Of a stretch of 64,000 nt of DNA, positions 1-10,699 are shown piece by piece. The stretch is from Lunularia cruciata (lineage: Eukaryota > Streptophyta > Marchantiopsida > Lunulariales > Lunulariaceae). Where the stretch lies: assembly GCA_948567375.1 (NCBI GenBank), contig OX419761.1:28460501-28524500 (forward strand). Reading direction: 5' to 3'. The notes under the pieces were generated by a model. The model saw nothing but the letters and a program-made list of their open reading frames with translations. It was not told the DNA's origin and did not search any database. The translations under genes were made by a program, and so were the position numbers. Each line of letters opens with the position of its first letter. Positions within the stretch are counted from its first letter, which is position 1.

Positions 1-1600
1 AAACCTATTCAAGTTTCAAAGTAATCAAGTGCATGACGTGACCGCAGATTAAGGAGAAGGAGCAAGAGAAATCAAAGGGGAATGGAGATCAAAATCTACT
101 ACATGAAAGATTGAGGCTTCAGGCTATAGAATCATATAGGGCACGAAAAAAATGGTCAGAAAGACCGGGACAACAACTGCCATCTTTAGACCTAGGCACT
201 GCATTGCCAGATCTGTAATTACACGACATTTTCGTATCTAATAAAAGGACGAATGGTACTATAAGGTTGTTGCATTCTCTAAGCAGACTGCTGTATGTAG
301 TTTCTAGTCCTTGCAGACCAAGAGCCATGCAACATTTCGTCCACCCTTCGAAGACAGCAAGTGCTGGTACTTTAGGTAGGTGTCATTCTTCACGTATCGA
401 ATCCCTATATCTAGTCTGTGGACCATGCCGATAGTTTTACATCTAAGGTAGGCAGGTTTCTATGGCAGACCTCAGGCAAGAAGAAAGACAGAAAACGAGA
501 TGGACTTTCTTGCTACTAGAACAATTTACGGATAGTCAAAGATAGTTCCATTGTATGTTATCGCTCACTCTCTTAGAAAGCGAAGGTTGCTTGTCGGATA
601 AGGAACTCTTACACCAGGGTTCAGTACGATTCCGAACGATTTTCTCCTTAGTAACGAGATGTTATGAGATGCCCGATTTTCCTGCATTATTGCACCAAAG
701 GTTGTCAGGTAGATGCAGATGCGAAGCCACCATCCAAGGTCTCTACTGTCCAGTAATGACATGGTCTAGCTGTTGGGTGGTCTATTGGCAGAATATTTGC
801 TTCATGGACACTGTGATGGTGGTCTGATTCTCCCCTCTCTGGACAATTCCAGTCTCTTAATAGATCATCAGCTCAGTGGTGTTCAAATCGAGTATGATTG
901 TATTCAACTTTAAGGGAAGAACAAGACCGTTGTGTCCATGGCTGGTCACTGTGATCTGGAATGTCTTTTCAGCCAAATAAGAAACCTTGACATTGACATC
1001 GCATGTGATAATTCTAGCAGCACTGCAAACTAGGTTTTCTTAAGGAACAATGCGCTTCTCACTCCATGGTAGAAAAGTTCACCTTAAAAGGTCTCTCAGT
1101 CGGTGATGTAAACAAGATTCGTCTCACCGACTCATGCATGCTTTTCTGAGACCTATGCATTTTCCACCCTCCCAATCTTCAAGTCCTTCGGAAACACGTT
1201 AAACCGCCGAAGGTTATACAGCCGAAACTCTCAGTTTCCTGCTTGTCTTGGTGTCTAATCTCTTTTGTGGAAACTAGCGAGATACAATCTGACTACAGTA
1301 ACGTCCACGTTCGACACCCACTTGAGTTAGTTTCGACGTTCCAAACAGCCTCCCCGGTATGATGTCGACTACTGGAGAGCGGCAGCCTTGGAACTACTTC
1401 GGGATTCAACCACCAGATAGTCCTCATACCTCTAAGGTCGAAGTTGTATTGTATGAAGCGATCCAAAATGTCGAAGTTCTCTAATCAGAAGTCGATATCT
1501 GAGGAGATATCGAGGTTAATGTTGCTGTTACTCCTTTTTATAGGACTGTTACTCTTGGTGACTTGTTTGTCTTGGAAGAATATTCTAAAACTATGAACTC
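1..1600. other. PUR3 upstream region, no recognisable gene
   Basis: No reading frame here resembles a known protein, and the open frames are short and overlap on both strands. One modest inverted repeat is visible: AGTCGGTGA at 1098-1106 pairs with TCACCGACT at 1124-1132. The base composition is mixed and like the PUR3 flanks. It is probably intergenic sequence plus the distal promoter of PUR3. Confidence 0.5.
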
Positions 1601-1700
1601 TAAACCCTAGCTGCTTGCGGGACTCCGGACTGTCCGGAATCTCCGGAGTGGGGAGATTTAGGGCTTTATACGAAATTCGGAGTCTCCCGACTCCGGATTT
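1601..1700 (+). promoter_or_regulatory. PUR3 proximal promoter/5' leader with telo-box motifs and CCGGA palindrome
   Basis: Seen: TAAACCCTAG at 1601-1610 and its inverse ATTTAGGG at 1656-1663, which match the plant telo-box (AAACCCTA). Between them lies an imperfect palindrome at 1622-1649 whose outer 8 bases are ACTCCGGA/TCCGGAGT. Another ACTCCGGA lies at 1690-1697. A weak TATA-like string, CTTTATAC, is at about 1664-1671. Telo-boxes are known near the transcription starts of plant translation and growth genes, which suits a purine-synthesis gene. The promoter role is inferred from position only. Confidence 0.4.
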
Positions 1701-1703
1701 TGA

Positions 1704-2696
1704 ATGGCAACTATACTGATTAGTCATGTTTGTGGTCCTTTAGTAGTTCCTACTTTCGATCCGAGTCCTCGGACATTACGTGGGGCCCCAAGTTCGCTCT
1801 GCAGTTTCTGGAATCGACATGAATATGAGAGATTGACATTAGTCCCAAGTGTTAGAAATGGAGGTGCAGGCAGTCCCACATTCGGTCCTCATGGTCCCGA
1901 ATCTCTCTCTTCATGGGGAGATAAAAAGTCGTCGAGCAAAAATGAAAGGATTCGAACTTACACAGCTAAATACAGCGCCCGAGGGACTCCACCGAGAGCA
2001 GTGCCAGCAGATGGTGCTGCTGTACCAGCAGACGAGGGTTTCATCAGGAAGAAATTGGCAGTCTTTCTTTCAGGCGGTGGGTCTAATTTTCGTGCTCTGC
2101 ACGCTTCCACTCTCAGCAATTTCATTTATGGGGACTTTTCCGTTGTCGTTTCTGATAAACCCAATTGCAAGGGTTGTGAATATGCGAGAGAGCACAACAT
2201 TCCTGTTGTAGCATTCCCAAAATCACTAAAACATGCTCCAGATGGACTCTCTGACACGGAATTGGTGGAGGCCCTGAGGAAGTATGAAGTGGATTTTGTT
2301 TTGCTGGCTGGGTATTTGAAGCTTATACCGGAAGAGCTGGTCAAGGCGTTTCCGAGATCTATTCTCAACATTCATCCTGCTCTTTTGCCGTCATTTGGAG
2401 GAAAGGGATACTTTGGAATGAAAGTTCATGAAGCTGTGGTCAAGTCTGGGGCCAGATATTCTGGACCTACCGTTCATTTTGTTGATGAGAAGTATGACAG
2501 TGGACCCATATTGGCGCAGAGAACTGTACCGGTGCTAGCTTATGATTCTGGTAAAGATCTTGCTGCAAGAGTCTTGGCAGTGGAGCATGTGCTATATTCT
2601 GAAGCTGTGGCTGCCCTGTGCGAAGATAGAATCTCCTGGAGGGAGGATGGAGTTCCGATTATCAGGAAGTCGTGGAATGATTCCGAGTTTTATTAA
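1704..2696 (+). CDS. PUR3: Phosphoribosylglycinamide formyltransferase, plastid-type precursor
   Basis: A 330-residue, uninterrupted frame. The enzyme transfers formyl from 10-formyl-tetrahydrofolate to glycinamide ribonucleotide, the third step of de novo purine synthesis, in plants located in plastids. Residues 1 to about 115 are Ser/Arg/Pro-rich and acid-poor at first, as in a transit peptide. The catalytic domain runs from about 116 to 325, close to the ~212 residues of bacterial PurN. Visible motifs are the phosphate-binding loop SGGGSNF (123-129), catalytic Asn222 and His224 in NIHPALLPSF, and catalytic Asp265 in YDSGPIL. The plant-type segment GGKGYFGMKVHEAV (232-245) follows the active site. 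The ATG at 1704 is directly preceded by an in-frame TGA, so the start cannot be extended. All catalytic residues are present and there are no stops, so it is probably functional. No introns are needed, so a single exon or a retrocopy are both possible. Confidence 0.95.
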   Translation: MATILISHVCGPLVVPTFDPSPRTLRGAPSSLCSFWNRHEYERLTLVPSVRNGGAGSPTFGPHGPESLSSWGDKKSSSKNERIRTYTAKYSARGTPPRAVPADGAAVPADEGFIRKKLAVFLSGGGSNFRALHASTLSNFIYGDFSVVVSDKPNCKGCEYAREHNIPVVAFPKSLKHAPDGLSDTELVEALRKYEVDFVLLAGYLKLIPEELVKAFPRSILNIHPALLPSFGGKGYFGMKVHEAVVKSGARYSGPTVHFVDEKYDSGPILAQRTVPVLAYDSGKDLAARVLAVEHVLYSEAVAALCEDRISWREDGVPIIRKSWNDSEFY

Positions 2697-3870
2697 GAGT
2701 TTGCAGTATGACTGGTACTGCGAAGCACGTCGATCATATCAATTTTGCAGATGATACCAACTTATCTTGAGCTCCTCTGACTCGAATTTTCAGCAGGTGG
2801 CATGTGTGTTTTGAGATGTTGTAATACAGTATCCGAAACAAAGTGAGCCCGGAAAGTTTATGACCAAGGATGGTTTGAAAAGCATATTTTGAGCGATCGC
2901 TCAGATTTCACATTATCGACATCTTCTTTCTTCTATCAAGCATTTTTTCCGAACCCTCTGCTGTATGGAATGCGTGCAGAACTTTTGCTTACATAGCAGA
3001 AACTCAGAATTTCTTTGAATTGGCTGAGCTAGACCTGTATTGAATAGATTGAAAATCTCATATTGCAACTCAATTAATGATGCGGTGTTTGATCCTTCAA
3101 AGTTTGAAGTGTTTTAGCTGAACATAGGATTTTTTACTCAAATCTCGACCTCCTGTACAGCCTCTTAAAGTTCATAAGGCGTGACTGGCTCAAGAGGAGG
3201 CTATAGATACACCGTGCTAGTTGTTAATATGTGCGTAAGCATCCAAGATGGTGACAGAAACGCCTCTCAGGTGCTAGGATCCCTTGTCTTTGAAGTCGGT
3301 GAATGGCGGTAGTGCCTTGATTTTCCCTGTTGAGGGTGTCTGGAGCACTGTTCGCGTCAGCAGTTCAATCCACATTGCACGTACTCTTAATAAGGCCTCC
3401 TCGTGAATCATAACGCTAGTTCCCGAAATCCAGCACTTGGCCTCTTCTCTTGTATTTTCTTTCCTCTTCCTGGTTACATCTGCACTGCCTGCCTTCGATA
3501 CTTACGTAGTAGTATGCCCTGCGGCTTATTATGTTTCCAGTTCGGAATCATACTAGCCTGCACAGAACAATCTGCTATGATTGCACTGCTTTCCACTTGC
3601 ATCCATTGCTTTTTAAATATTGACTGCAACTGAACTGTGGCATTCTCATTCCTGCACTGAATTTCCTTCAAGTAACTTGCATCATGGATAACGCCCCTCT
3701 TATGTAAACGCTCAGAGCAATACTCCCAAGCTACCGTACCGCTCGTGGTTGGAACCGGCACTAGCTCATAGTTAAAACACAAATATCATCTTTTTAGTAA
3801 AGTACTTACTCTGTGCTGCAAGAGAGATTATATTTATATTTATGTTTTAAAAATATATAAAATCTGCTGT
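2697..3870. other. PUR3 3' flank, no recognisable gene
   Basis: The 3' flank of PUR3. No recognised coding sequence. An open frame of about 100 codons on the minus strand near 3474-3782 has no recognisable domain. From about 3830 the sequence becomes AT-rich and abuts the 5' end of LINE A. Confidence 0.4.
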
Positions 3871-4310
3871 GCGGGAGAGTGTGGAGACGGGAAAGGAGAG
3901 GAGAGGAGAGGGAGTGACGGGAGAAGACATTTATAATTCAGGAGTGCTCTCTAGCATATAGCACTCAAGTGAATAGTCTATTCTTTTCATTTTTCAATTT
4001 CTATTTCATTTTTATTTAGATTGAGTACTATATAGAATGAATATAAAGTTATGAAAAATTTTAGTTTTTTTTTGTTGTGTTTAGAGTGATTATTATACAT
4101 TGAGAGTAATGGTCTCAGTGGATTTTCAATTTTAGTGTTTTGGTTTTTATGGTTAAGTTCAATGAGAATTTAGTTTGAAAATTTTGGAGATGTAAATTGA
4201 AAATTATGAAAATTTATAAATTTTAGGGGTTAGAGAATTTTAATTTTTTTTGCGAGTTAGTAGGTGAAAGGTTATGGTTTTGCATATATGGGGAGATATG
4301 GAGAAAAATA
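3871..4310 (+). other. LINE A 5' untranslated region
   Basis: It starts with a G/A-rich run (about 3871-3930, GGAGAGGAGAGGAGAGGGAG) and continues as an AT-rich stretch. The reverse complement is present at about 28860-29282 as the 5' end of LINE B, which is why it is read as element sequence rather than host DNA. No promoter motif was identified. Confidence 0.65.
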
Positions 4311-4924
4311 TCATGTGTTATTATCATTATTTTTGTATTAGCCATGGTTACACCTTCCCATGTAGGATCGCCTATAGCGACTCAAGATACACCATGTTCG
4401 GTATGTCATCGACGTTTTACCTCGCAAGGGGTAAAGACCCATGTGAGAAGGATGCACAAGGACTATGATTGGACCACTTGGGATGCACACCTAAGACAAG
4501 CGACCACATCGACAATAGTGACACTCTGGATTATGCACATTTTTTCTATCCCTTCGTCGATCGTTCCAGGGATACTGATTGAGTTGTGTGAGTGGTTAGC
4601 TTCTTAGGTGGGTTGCATCATGTGTTACTATCATTATTTTTTTGCTCGCCATGGCTACACCTCTCCATGTGGGGTCGCCTACAGCGACTCGGGATACACC
4701 ATGTTCGGTGTGTCATCTACGTTTTACCTTGCAAGGAGTAAACACCCATGTGGGAAGGATGCACAAGGACTATGATTGGACCACTTGGGATGCCCATGTG
4801 AGACGAGCAACCACATCGACAACAGTGATACTCGAGATTACGCACGCTTCTTCTATCCCTTCGTTGATCATTCCAAGGATACCGATCGAGTCATGGAAGT
4901 GGTTAGCTTCTTAGGCGGATTGCA
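4311..4924 (+). repeat. 307-bp tandem duplication of the LINE zinc-finger segment
   Basis: Copy 1 is 4311-4617 and copy 2 is 4618-about 4924. Both begin TCATGTGTTAYTATCATT and each contains the start context GCCATGG and the whole zinc-finger frame. LINE B has only one copy (about 28560-28860), so the duplication is private to LINE A. The period is 307, not a multiple of three, so the copies are in different frames. Confidence 0.85.
4344..4914 (+). pseudogene. LINE A N-terminal C2H2 zinc-finger ORF (two tandem copies)
   Basis: Copy 1 is 4344-4604 and copy 2 is 4651-4914. Each starts ATG in a good context (GCCATGG). The finger is CSVCHRRFTSQGVKTHVRRMH in type: C-x2-C-x11-H-x4-H, followed by KDYDWTTWDAH. 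N-terminal CCHH fingers are typical of R2-group elements, where they help bind target DNA; that role is inferred here. Both copies end at a TAG after WLAS, and LINE B has a TAG at the same place. So either this is a short separate ORF1, or the stop was already in the ancestor of both copies. After it the frame continues readably towards 5785 with further TAG/TGA stops. Confidence 0.7.
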
Positions 4925-5785
4925 TTTTGGAGTTATTTGAGACTAGTTTTCTATATCCACGTCTATTTCATAAGCTACCCCGCACAGTCCATGATGAAGC
5001 TAGATAGGCTTTTTGCCTACCACTTGATAGTTTGGCACGTGATCCCTTGGACAAGTTAGCATGGTTCTTATTCCTCTAACTCCCTCAATGGTGTCTTCAC
5101 TATGCTAGAGGGGGACGTGCGAGGCATAGAGAGGTGGCTGCTAGATTTTGTTGATTCCGAGCGGGGGATTGAGCGGCCCGTCAGGAGGAGTCCCTTAGGG
5201 CTACACGATTTAGGAAACATGCATCACCACATGATACCACAAACTCCACTCAATTATGACGGTGTAGGATATTGGGTCAAGCGGGAGAGTTTAGTAGAGT
5301 GGCACGAGCCCTACACCCTTTGTCTATGGCGAGTCCTATGGATAAGACTATCTCTTCCCTATGCTTAGTACATCCTATAGCAATAGAGGAACTACCACTA
5401 TAGGTCTTAGATTATCAGCCCGAGCAAACTTTATGTCTTGATAGGTCGTTATTTGCATAAGCATTGTGCACTGCCCCTTGCCTTTCCTCAGGAGGCTTGT
5501 CAGGGATGGTTTATGAGCACCTTAGAGATTGCTTCCAAGTAGATGATCCTTCTAGTGGTTTTATTGAGTTGTTTCAGGTGGATGTAGCAATAGCAAGAGG
5601 AGACATTCCTATGTTTGTTAGTCGGGTGTTAGGTGCTAGTCAACTTCTCGTAATGGAGAAGGACTAAGGGAGCATTAGACCGATTGCTACTGGAGATATC
5701 TTTTTGCGTTTGGTCAGCCGTACCATTGTCCTTTAGCATCATTCTCACTTTCAACAGCACCTCAGTCCACATCAATTTGGAGTAG
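4915..5785 (+). pseudogene. LINE A central N-terminal domain, decayed
   Basis: The reading frame is recognisable by matching LINE B. It includes LARDPLDKLAWFLF near 5030, a conserved block near 5460-5670 (LSSGGLSGMVYEHLRDCFQ, then FVSRVLGASQLLVMEKD), and PIATGD followed by LVSRTIVL near 5680-5730. These last blocks look like the fingers region that leads into non-LTR reverse transcriptases. Stops inside the frame are TAG and TGA, each one C-to-T change from CAG or CGA. The domain is cut at 5785 by Gypsy A and resumes at 13104. Confidence 0.6.
5781..5785. repeat. Gypsy A target site duplication, left copy (AGTAG)
   Basis: AGTAG sits directly before the LTR start TGTAATAC and again at 13099-13103 directly after the LTR end GTATTACA. 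Removing the element plus one AGTAG gives a LINE sequence that matches the uninterrupted LINE B near 17770-17800. Confidence 0.9.
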
Positions 5786-6529
5786 TGTAATACTCCAAGG
5801 ACAAGAGAAGAGAGAAAACATAGATTTCACACTCACTCATATGATGCCCCAAAGGAGCACCTTCTCTTTATTATATAGTCAAAGAGAATCTCCTCCAAGA
5901 TAGCTCTACCATATGATTAGGTACACAGATAGGTGACATGTCAGCCAGCTTCACCCTTGGATTACTTACTTGGATGGGTGACATGTCGGTCCTAGTCCTA
6001 TCTGGTTGGTCAAACAAGCTTTGATCAGAGGGAATCTTTAGGGAATATTCATATATGAATATCAAAATCACATGTGTGAGGTACCATTGGAAAGCTCTCG
6101 ATGAGACAAAGTAGCAATGAGGAAAGGCTAGCCTTTCTTCTATTGGGGGGGATTCTCATATTTTTGAGGCCTAGTTCATTTGTTTAGGGCTCCAAAATTT
6201 CCTTCAAAGATTTCAGGCATATTTTGGTTCCTACTCTATTGGTAGAAGAAGTAGAAGTCCCCTTTTGGTGATACTTCTTTCTGATCTGTTTAATCCATCA
6301 TGTGTAACATCCTTCTAGATGTTACCAAACCAATTTTCACCTTTAAATCATATGTCTAGTTATTGGTTCTAAGGTTTTCAAGTCTATTTTGGTTTCTGCC
6401 CTATTAGTAGAAGTACTCTTTTGGTGACATTTCTATCTGATCTATTTTGACCATCATGTATACCATCATTCTAGATGTTACCAAACCAAATTTCACATCT
6501 AGATCATATGGCTAGCTCTTGGTATTATA
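5786..6529 (-). repeat. Gypsy A 3' LTR
   Basis: 744 bp, bounded by TGTAATAC and GTATTATA (one change from GTATTACA). It matches 12373-13098 over its whole length with many point differences, so insertion is not recent. On the minus strand it follows a polypurine tract. Confidence 0.9.
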
Positions 6530-6530
6530 G

Positions 6531-6544
6531 ACCTCCCTCCTTTT
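6531..6544 (-). other. Gypsy A polypurine tract
   Basis: Minus strand AAAAGGAGGGAGGT lies directly upstream of the 3' LTR, the usual site of plus-strand priming in LTR retrotransposons. Confidence 0.75.
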
Positions 6545-6725
6545 AAGATACAACGTTCTCGTTGTGCAACAGTTGCTCAAACGCTTGCACCAACACCAGT
6601 GTATGTGTCAAATTGGCAGCATGCTCCCAGGTTGCTTCATAGAGAGGGTAACCTTTCCACTGTACTGGATATTCCACCCACGGATGGCAAGTACCATGCA
6701 TGCATTTTTGGAGAATACACTCCAC
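6543..6725 (-). pseudogene. Gypsy A chromodomain (C-terminus of pol)
   Basis: The translated segment VEYPVQWKGYPLYEATWEH has the chromodomain core (VEYLVKWKGY.. ..TWEP in family members), with conserved aromatic residues Tyr, Trp and Trp. In chromoviruses this domain tethers the integrase to modified histone H3 tails. It lies just before the polypurine tract, as expected for the end of pol. The frame upstream is broken. Confidence 0.8.
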
Positions 6726-6764
6726 TTCATATTCCTATGTGCCATCAATGAGTGTCAGACAAGG

Positions 6765-7572
6765 TCAAATGTCTTGTGTGGAATGACCTTGGCCTGATCG
6801 GGGAGCATATCTACATAGTAGGGAAACATGGAACACTAGATGGATCTTCATGTGTGGTGGTGGTAGCTTGAGGTGATAGGCCACAACGCCGACTCGACAA
6901 AGAATCGAGAAAGGCCCAATAAAACAAGGTCTAAGCTTAAGAGGTCCAACTAATGTGAGGTTGGTTGTCAATAGCCACACCTAATCCCCAAAATTGGACT
7001 CCATGTGCATCAACATACTACTTCTGTCAATTTTGTGCAATCTATGATTTATGTTTGGCGCTCTCCACACCTTGTTGGATTCTAGAAACAAATGTGTTGA
7101 TTGCGTCGACCTTGGTAGCCATCGGATGGATCTTCATCAAGCTAAGAGATGTGAAGGGATGCTCACCATACATGAGGAAGAATAAAGTGACCTAGGTAGA
7201 TGCATTCACTGAATTGTTGTAAGTGAATTCCACCAATGGGAGTAGCGTATCCCACCTCTCTTGCTCTTCTAAGATGAAGCTGCGTAGCACGCATAACATG
7301 TCTTCAATAGTGCAATTAGCCCGCTCTATTTGTCCATCTGTTTGTGGGTGGTAAGCTGTGGACATGGCCAACTTGGTTTTGAAGAAACCAAAGAGTGTTC
7401 ACCAAAACAAACTAGTGAATTGAGTGCCTTTATCGGTGATGAGTACTCAAGACAAGCCATGGTGAGAGAAGACTGCATCTAAGTATAATTGAGCTAGTTG
7501 TGGAACGGTCACATCTTTGGTAGTAGGGCGTACATGAGTCATTTTGCTAAGCCGGTCCACAAAGACCACAAT
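6765..7572 (-). pseudogene. Gypsy A integrase core and C-terminal module, downstream half
   Basis: Reading leftward from the solo LTR: VFVDRLSKMTHVRPTTKDV, the first catalytic-region block of integrase; then a LITDKGTQFTS-type block with the second catalytic Asp; then the HPQTDGQ..R block with the glutamate region. Further on, KLRPCFIGPFSILCRVG and HLVFHVSLL form the GPY/F-like C-terminal module. At least two stops interrupt the frame, including a TGA before VLITD that is one C-to-T step from CGA. It continues the integrase N-terminal half at 8311-8660. Confidence 0.8.
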
Positions 7573-8310
7573 TGTAATACCAAGGGTTAGCCATATGATC
7601 TAGATGTGAAATTTGGTTTGGTAACATCTAGAATGATGTTATACATGATGGTCAAAATAGATCAGATAGAAGTATCACCAAAAGAGTACTTCTACTAATA
7701 GGGCAGAAATTGAAATAGACTTGAGAACCTTAGAATCAATAGCTAGACATATGATTTAAAGGTGAGACTTGGTTTGGTAACATCTGGAAGGATGTTACAC
7801 ATGATGGACTAAACAGATCAGAAAGAGGTATCACCAAAAGGGGACTTCTACTAATAGAGTAGGAACCAAAATATGCCTGAAATCTTTGAAGGCAATTTTG
7901 GAGGCCTAAACAAATGAATTAGGCCTCGAAAATGTGCACATCCCCCCCCCCCCCAAATGGAAGAAAGGCTGGACTTCCCTCCCCCTACTTTGTCTCATCG
8001 AGAGCTTTCCAATGGTACCTTATGTGATTCTAAGATTCCTACAAGAAGATTCTCTAAAAGATTCCCTTTGGTCAAAGCTTGTTTGATCAACCAGATAGGG
8101 CCTAGACCAGACAAGTCACCCATCTAAGTAAGTAATCCAAGGGTGGAGCTTGCTGACATGTCACCTATCTGTGTCCCTAATCCTATGGTGGAGCTTCCTT
8201 GGAGGAGATCCTCTTTGTCTATATATTAAAGAGAAGGTGCTCCCTTGGGGCATCAAATGTTTGAGTGTGCAATCTATGTTTCTCTCTTCTCTTGTCCTCA
8301 GAGTATTACA
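7573..8310 (+). mobile_element. Solo LTR of the Gypsy A family, inverted, inside integrase
   Basis: A 738-bp sequence with TGTAATAC at one end and GTATTACA at the other, in the orientation opposite to both Gypsy A LTRs. It is flanked directly by CAAT on both sides, a short target duplication (ACAAT if the terminal A is shared). Removing it restores integrase sequence: FDSIV then VFVDRLSK. It represents a later insertion followed by LTR-LTR recombination. It contains a run of about 14 C at 7940-7954. Confidence 0.85.
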
Positions 8311-8660
8311 CAATGGAGTCAAACCTTGAGGTGGCCTTGGGTAATTCATAGACAAGATCCATACTCACCTGTTCCCAATGTTGGGTAGGAGTGGGGAGCG
8401 GTTGAAGGAGCCCTACAAGAGCTTGATTAGAAGCTTTGTTCTATTGACAAAGTAAGAGTTGTGCACGTAGTCCATCATGTTGTTGTTTATCTTGGGCCAA
8501 TAATAATGGCACTGGACTGCATCCAAGGTCTTGTCCACTCCGACATGACTTGTAAGGGCCAAATCATGACATTCCGCTAGAATGGTAGTACGTAATTTTG
8601 AAACATTTGGGATCCATAATCTACCATCACAAAAGGTGAGTCCTTGGATGTTGGTGATGC
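8311..8660 (-). pseudogene. Gypsy A integrase N-terminal half
   Basis: Recognisable blocks are HDLALTSHVGVDKTL (the His pair of the HHCC zinc-binding region), YYWPKI, and PLPTPTQHWEQVSMDLVYEL containing the first catalytic Asp (SMDLV). The Cys pair of the HHCC region is lost (VHNSYFVNRTK where family members have two Cys). It is split from the rest of integrase by the solo LTR. Confidence 0.7.
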
Positions 8661-8685
8661 CTTTGGATGATTGCGCTTCTACAAT

Positions 8686-9309
8686 CTATAGATCAGTTTT
8701 TGTAGCAGCCAAAATCTTTGGCCAAAATTTAGGGTTAATATTAACCTCTGCCACCAAGTTGTTTGCCATTTGCATGCGGGTGAATGCATTTGCAAGTTGC
8801 TTCTTACCTTCTAAGTAGGTGATTGTCATGTTGAAGCGTTGTTGCCACTCTACCCACCAAATTTGGCGACAAGATAGAACCTTTTGCATCTCAAGGTAGA
8901 CTAGACATTTATGGTCTGTCTCTACTACAAATGCCTTCTCGCCCAAATAGTGCTTCCAATGCTTGGTTGCAAGAACAATGGCCAACTCTTCTTATTTTGT
9001 GGTATGGTAGTTGCACTCTGCTGGTAATAACTTTCAAGAGAAATATGCAATTGGATGCCATCCAATATGCCACTCTTGTTGTAGGACTGCTCCTATTGCT
9101 ACGCTTGATGCATCTATAGCCAACTTGATTGGATGTTTTGGGTCATACCACTTCAAGATTGGTGCATGTAGCAAGGCAACTTTCAATTCTTGAAAGGCCA
9201 ACTCTTGTGCAGTTCCACATGTCCACTTCTTCCCCTTGCAAAGTTGTGTTGTTAAAGGCTCTGCAACCTTGGAGAAGTCCTGGACAAATCTACAGTAGAA
9301 TCCTATCAA
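8686..9309 (-). pseudogene. Gypsy A RNase H domain
   Basis: Two frames. 9309-9034 has FYCRFVQDFSKVAEPLT (the end of the RT connection) and LAIDASSVAIGAVLQQ (the first catalytic Asp of Ty3-type RNase H). 8985-8686 has HWKHYLGEKAFVVETDHK and a later block ending in ANAFTRM, where family members have ADALSR. A break near 9030 separates them. Confidence 0.8.
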
Positions 9310-9537
9310 CTCCAGGAAGCTCTTGAGTTGAGTTTGATCTTTTGAGGCACTCTATTTTTTAATGACCTTGATTTTATCCATCAATACTTGAATGTCCTCT
9401 GCACTTACTCTATGCACCAGGTAGTCTACTTCAGACTTGCCAAACTTGCACTTTAAGATTTTGGCATACAATCAATTTTGTCTTAGAATCTAGAGGACTT
9501 CTTGTAGATGTTGTTCGTGTTCCGTCATTGTGCTACT

Positions 9538-10126
9538 TTATACTAAGATGGCGTCCCAGAAGATGATAATAGACTTATCCAAGTATGGATGGAATATGTC
9601 ATTCATTAGACTCATGAAAGTGGCAGATGCATTGGTGAGGCCAAAAGGCATCACAAGATACTCAAAGTGGCCATACTTGGTTCCAAAGGCAATTTTGTAC
9701 ACATCCTCCTTTGCAATTTGGATTTGATTGTAACCACTTTGCAAGTCTAATTTGGTGAAGTATCTTGCTCCATGGAGTTGATCAAATAGGTCATCCATGT
9801 GAGGTAAGGGGTATTTGTTCTTCACTATTTGTTGATTGATCCCAATAGTCAATGCACATGCGTATTGTACCATTCTTCTTCTTCACAAACAAGACAAGAG
9901 CCCCATATGGTGATAAGTTAGGTTGGACAAACCCTTTCTGCAGCACCTCCTCAATTTGAGTCTTACACTCCTCCAACTCATGAGGTGATAGGTGATATGG
10001 GGCCTTACAAGGAGGTGTCTTCCTCGGGAGTGTCTCAATTTTATGATCTACTTTCCTTTTTGGTGGTAATCTTGAGGGTAGATCATCATGAAAGATGTCT
10101 TGAAACTCATCCACCACATCTTTCAA
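9538..10126 (-). pseudogene. Gypsy A reverse transcriptase
   Basis: Upstream block [20 protein letters not shown] is RT motif 1-2. The downstream block starts [19 protein letters not shown], then [13 protein letters not shown] with the first catalytic Asp, [19 protein letters not shown], and the catalytic loop [10 protein letters not shown]. The usual [FY]xDD is now FWDA, so the second catalytic Asp is lost. A frameshift lies near 9830 between the blocks. Clearly Ty3/gypsy type; inactive. Confidence 0.88.
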
Positions 10127-10138
10127 TTTCTCATGAAT

Positions 10139-10576
10139 TTATCTATCAAGTTGTGCACTCTGGACGTCCCTTATTAGACCCATGAAACATCTATCGGTCT
10201 TACAGACAATTGTCGTCTCTATGACATACAGAGGTAGTTCTTGCCTGCGTGATTTTTCTTTAACCCCAATGATTGACCATTGGTGAGTTCTCACTACTTT
10301 ATTCCTCCAATCTACCATAGGGTTGTAATGCACCATCCACGGCATGCTTAAAATTGCATCATAACGAGCTAATTGTATCACTTGCCACTCAATTGCTTCT
10401 TGATATCCTCCTACAAAGAGTATTACTTGTCTAGGTAATGATTCAATCCTCTCTGTTTGCCCGTTAGGTAACTCTACTTCTTCACTCTCATCCCTTTCTA
10501 GATCCATTCCCAATCTAATTGCAATAGAGCGAGATAAGAAATTCTTCATTGCTCTTGGATCTATTAATACTCTCAA
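10139..10576 (-). pseudogene. Gypsy A aspartic protease region
   Basis: 145 codons. RVLIDPRAMKNFLS matches the retropepsin-like active-site block LIDSGATHNF, but DSG has become DPR, so the catalytic triad is broken. The second block AILSMPWMVHYNPMVDW matches the ILGMPWL..HNP.IDW block of plant Ty3/gypsy proteases. It lies between gag and RT as expected. Confidence 0.78.
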
Positions 10577-10699
10577 TTAATTGCCTTCTAGGACTCCATT
10601 CATAACAATCAATTGTGAGGTTGCCTTGTGGGACCTTTGCACGTTTGTCTTCTTCCTTCCCTTGCTTCTCTACTTCCTTATTGAGCCAGTAAGGCCGCA

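Noticed and set aside
3474-3782. Minus-strand open frame of about 100 codons downstream of PUR3
   Set aside because: No recognisable domain, no supporting motif or neighbour, and it overlaps an open frame on the other strand.
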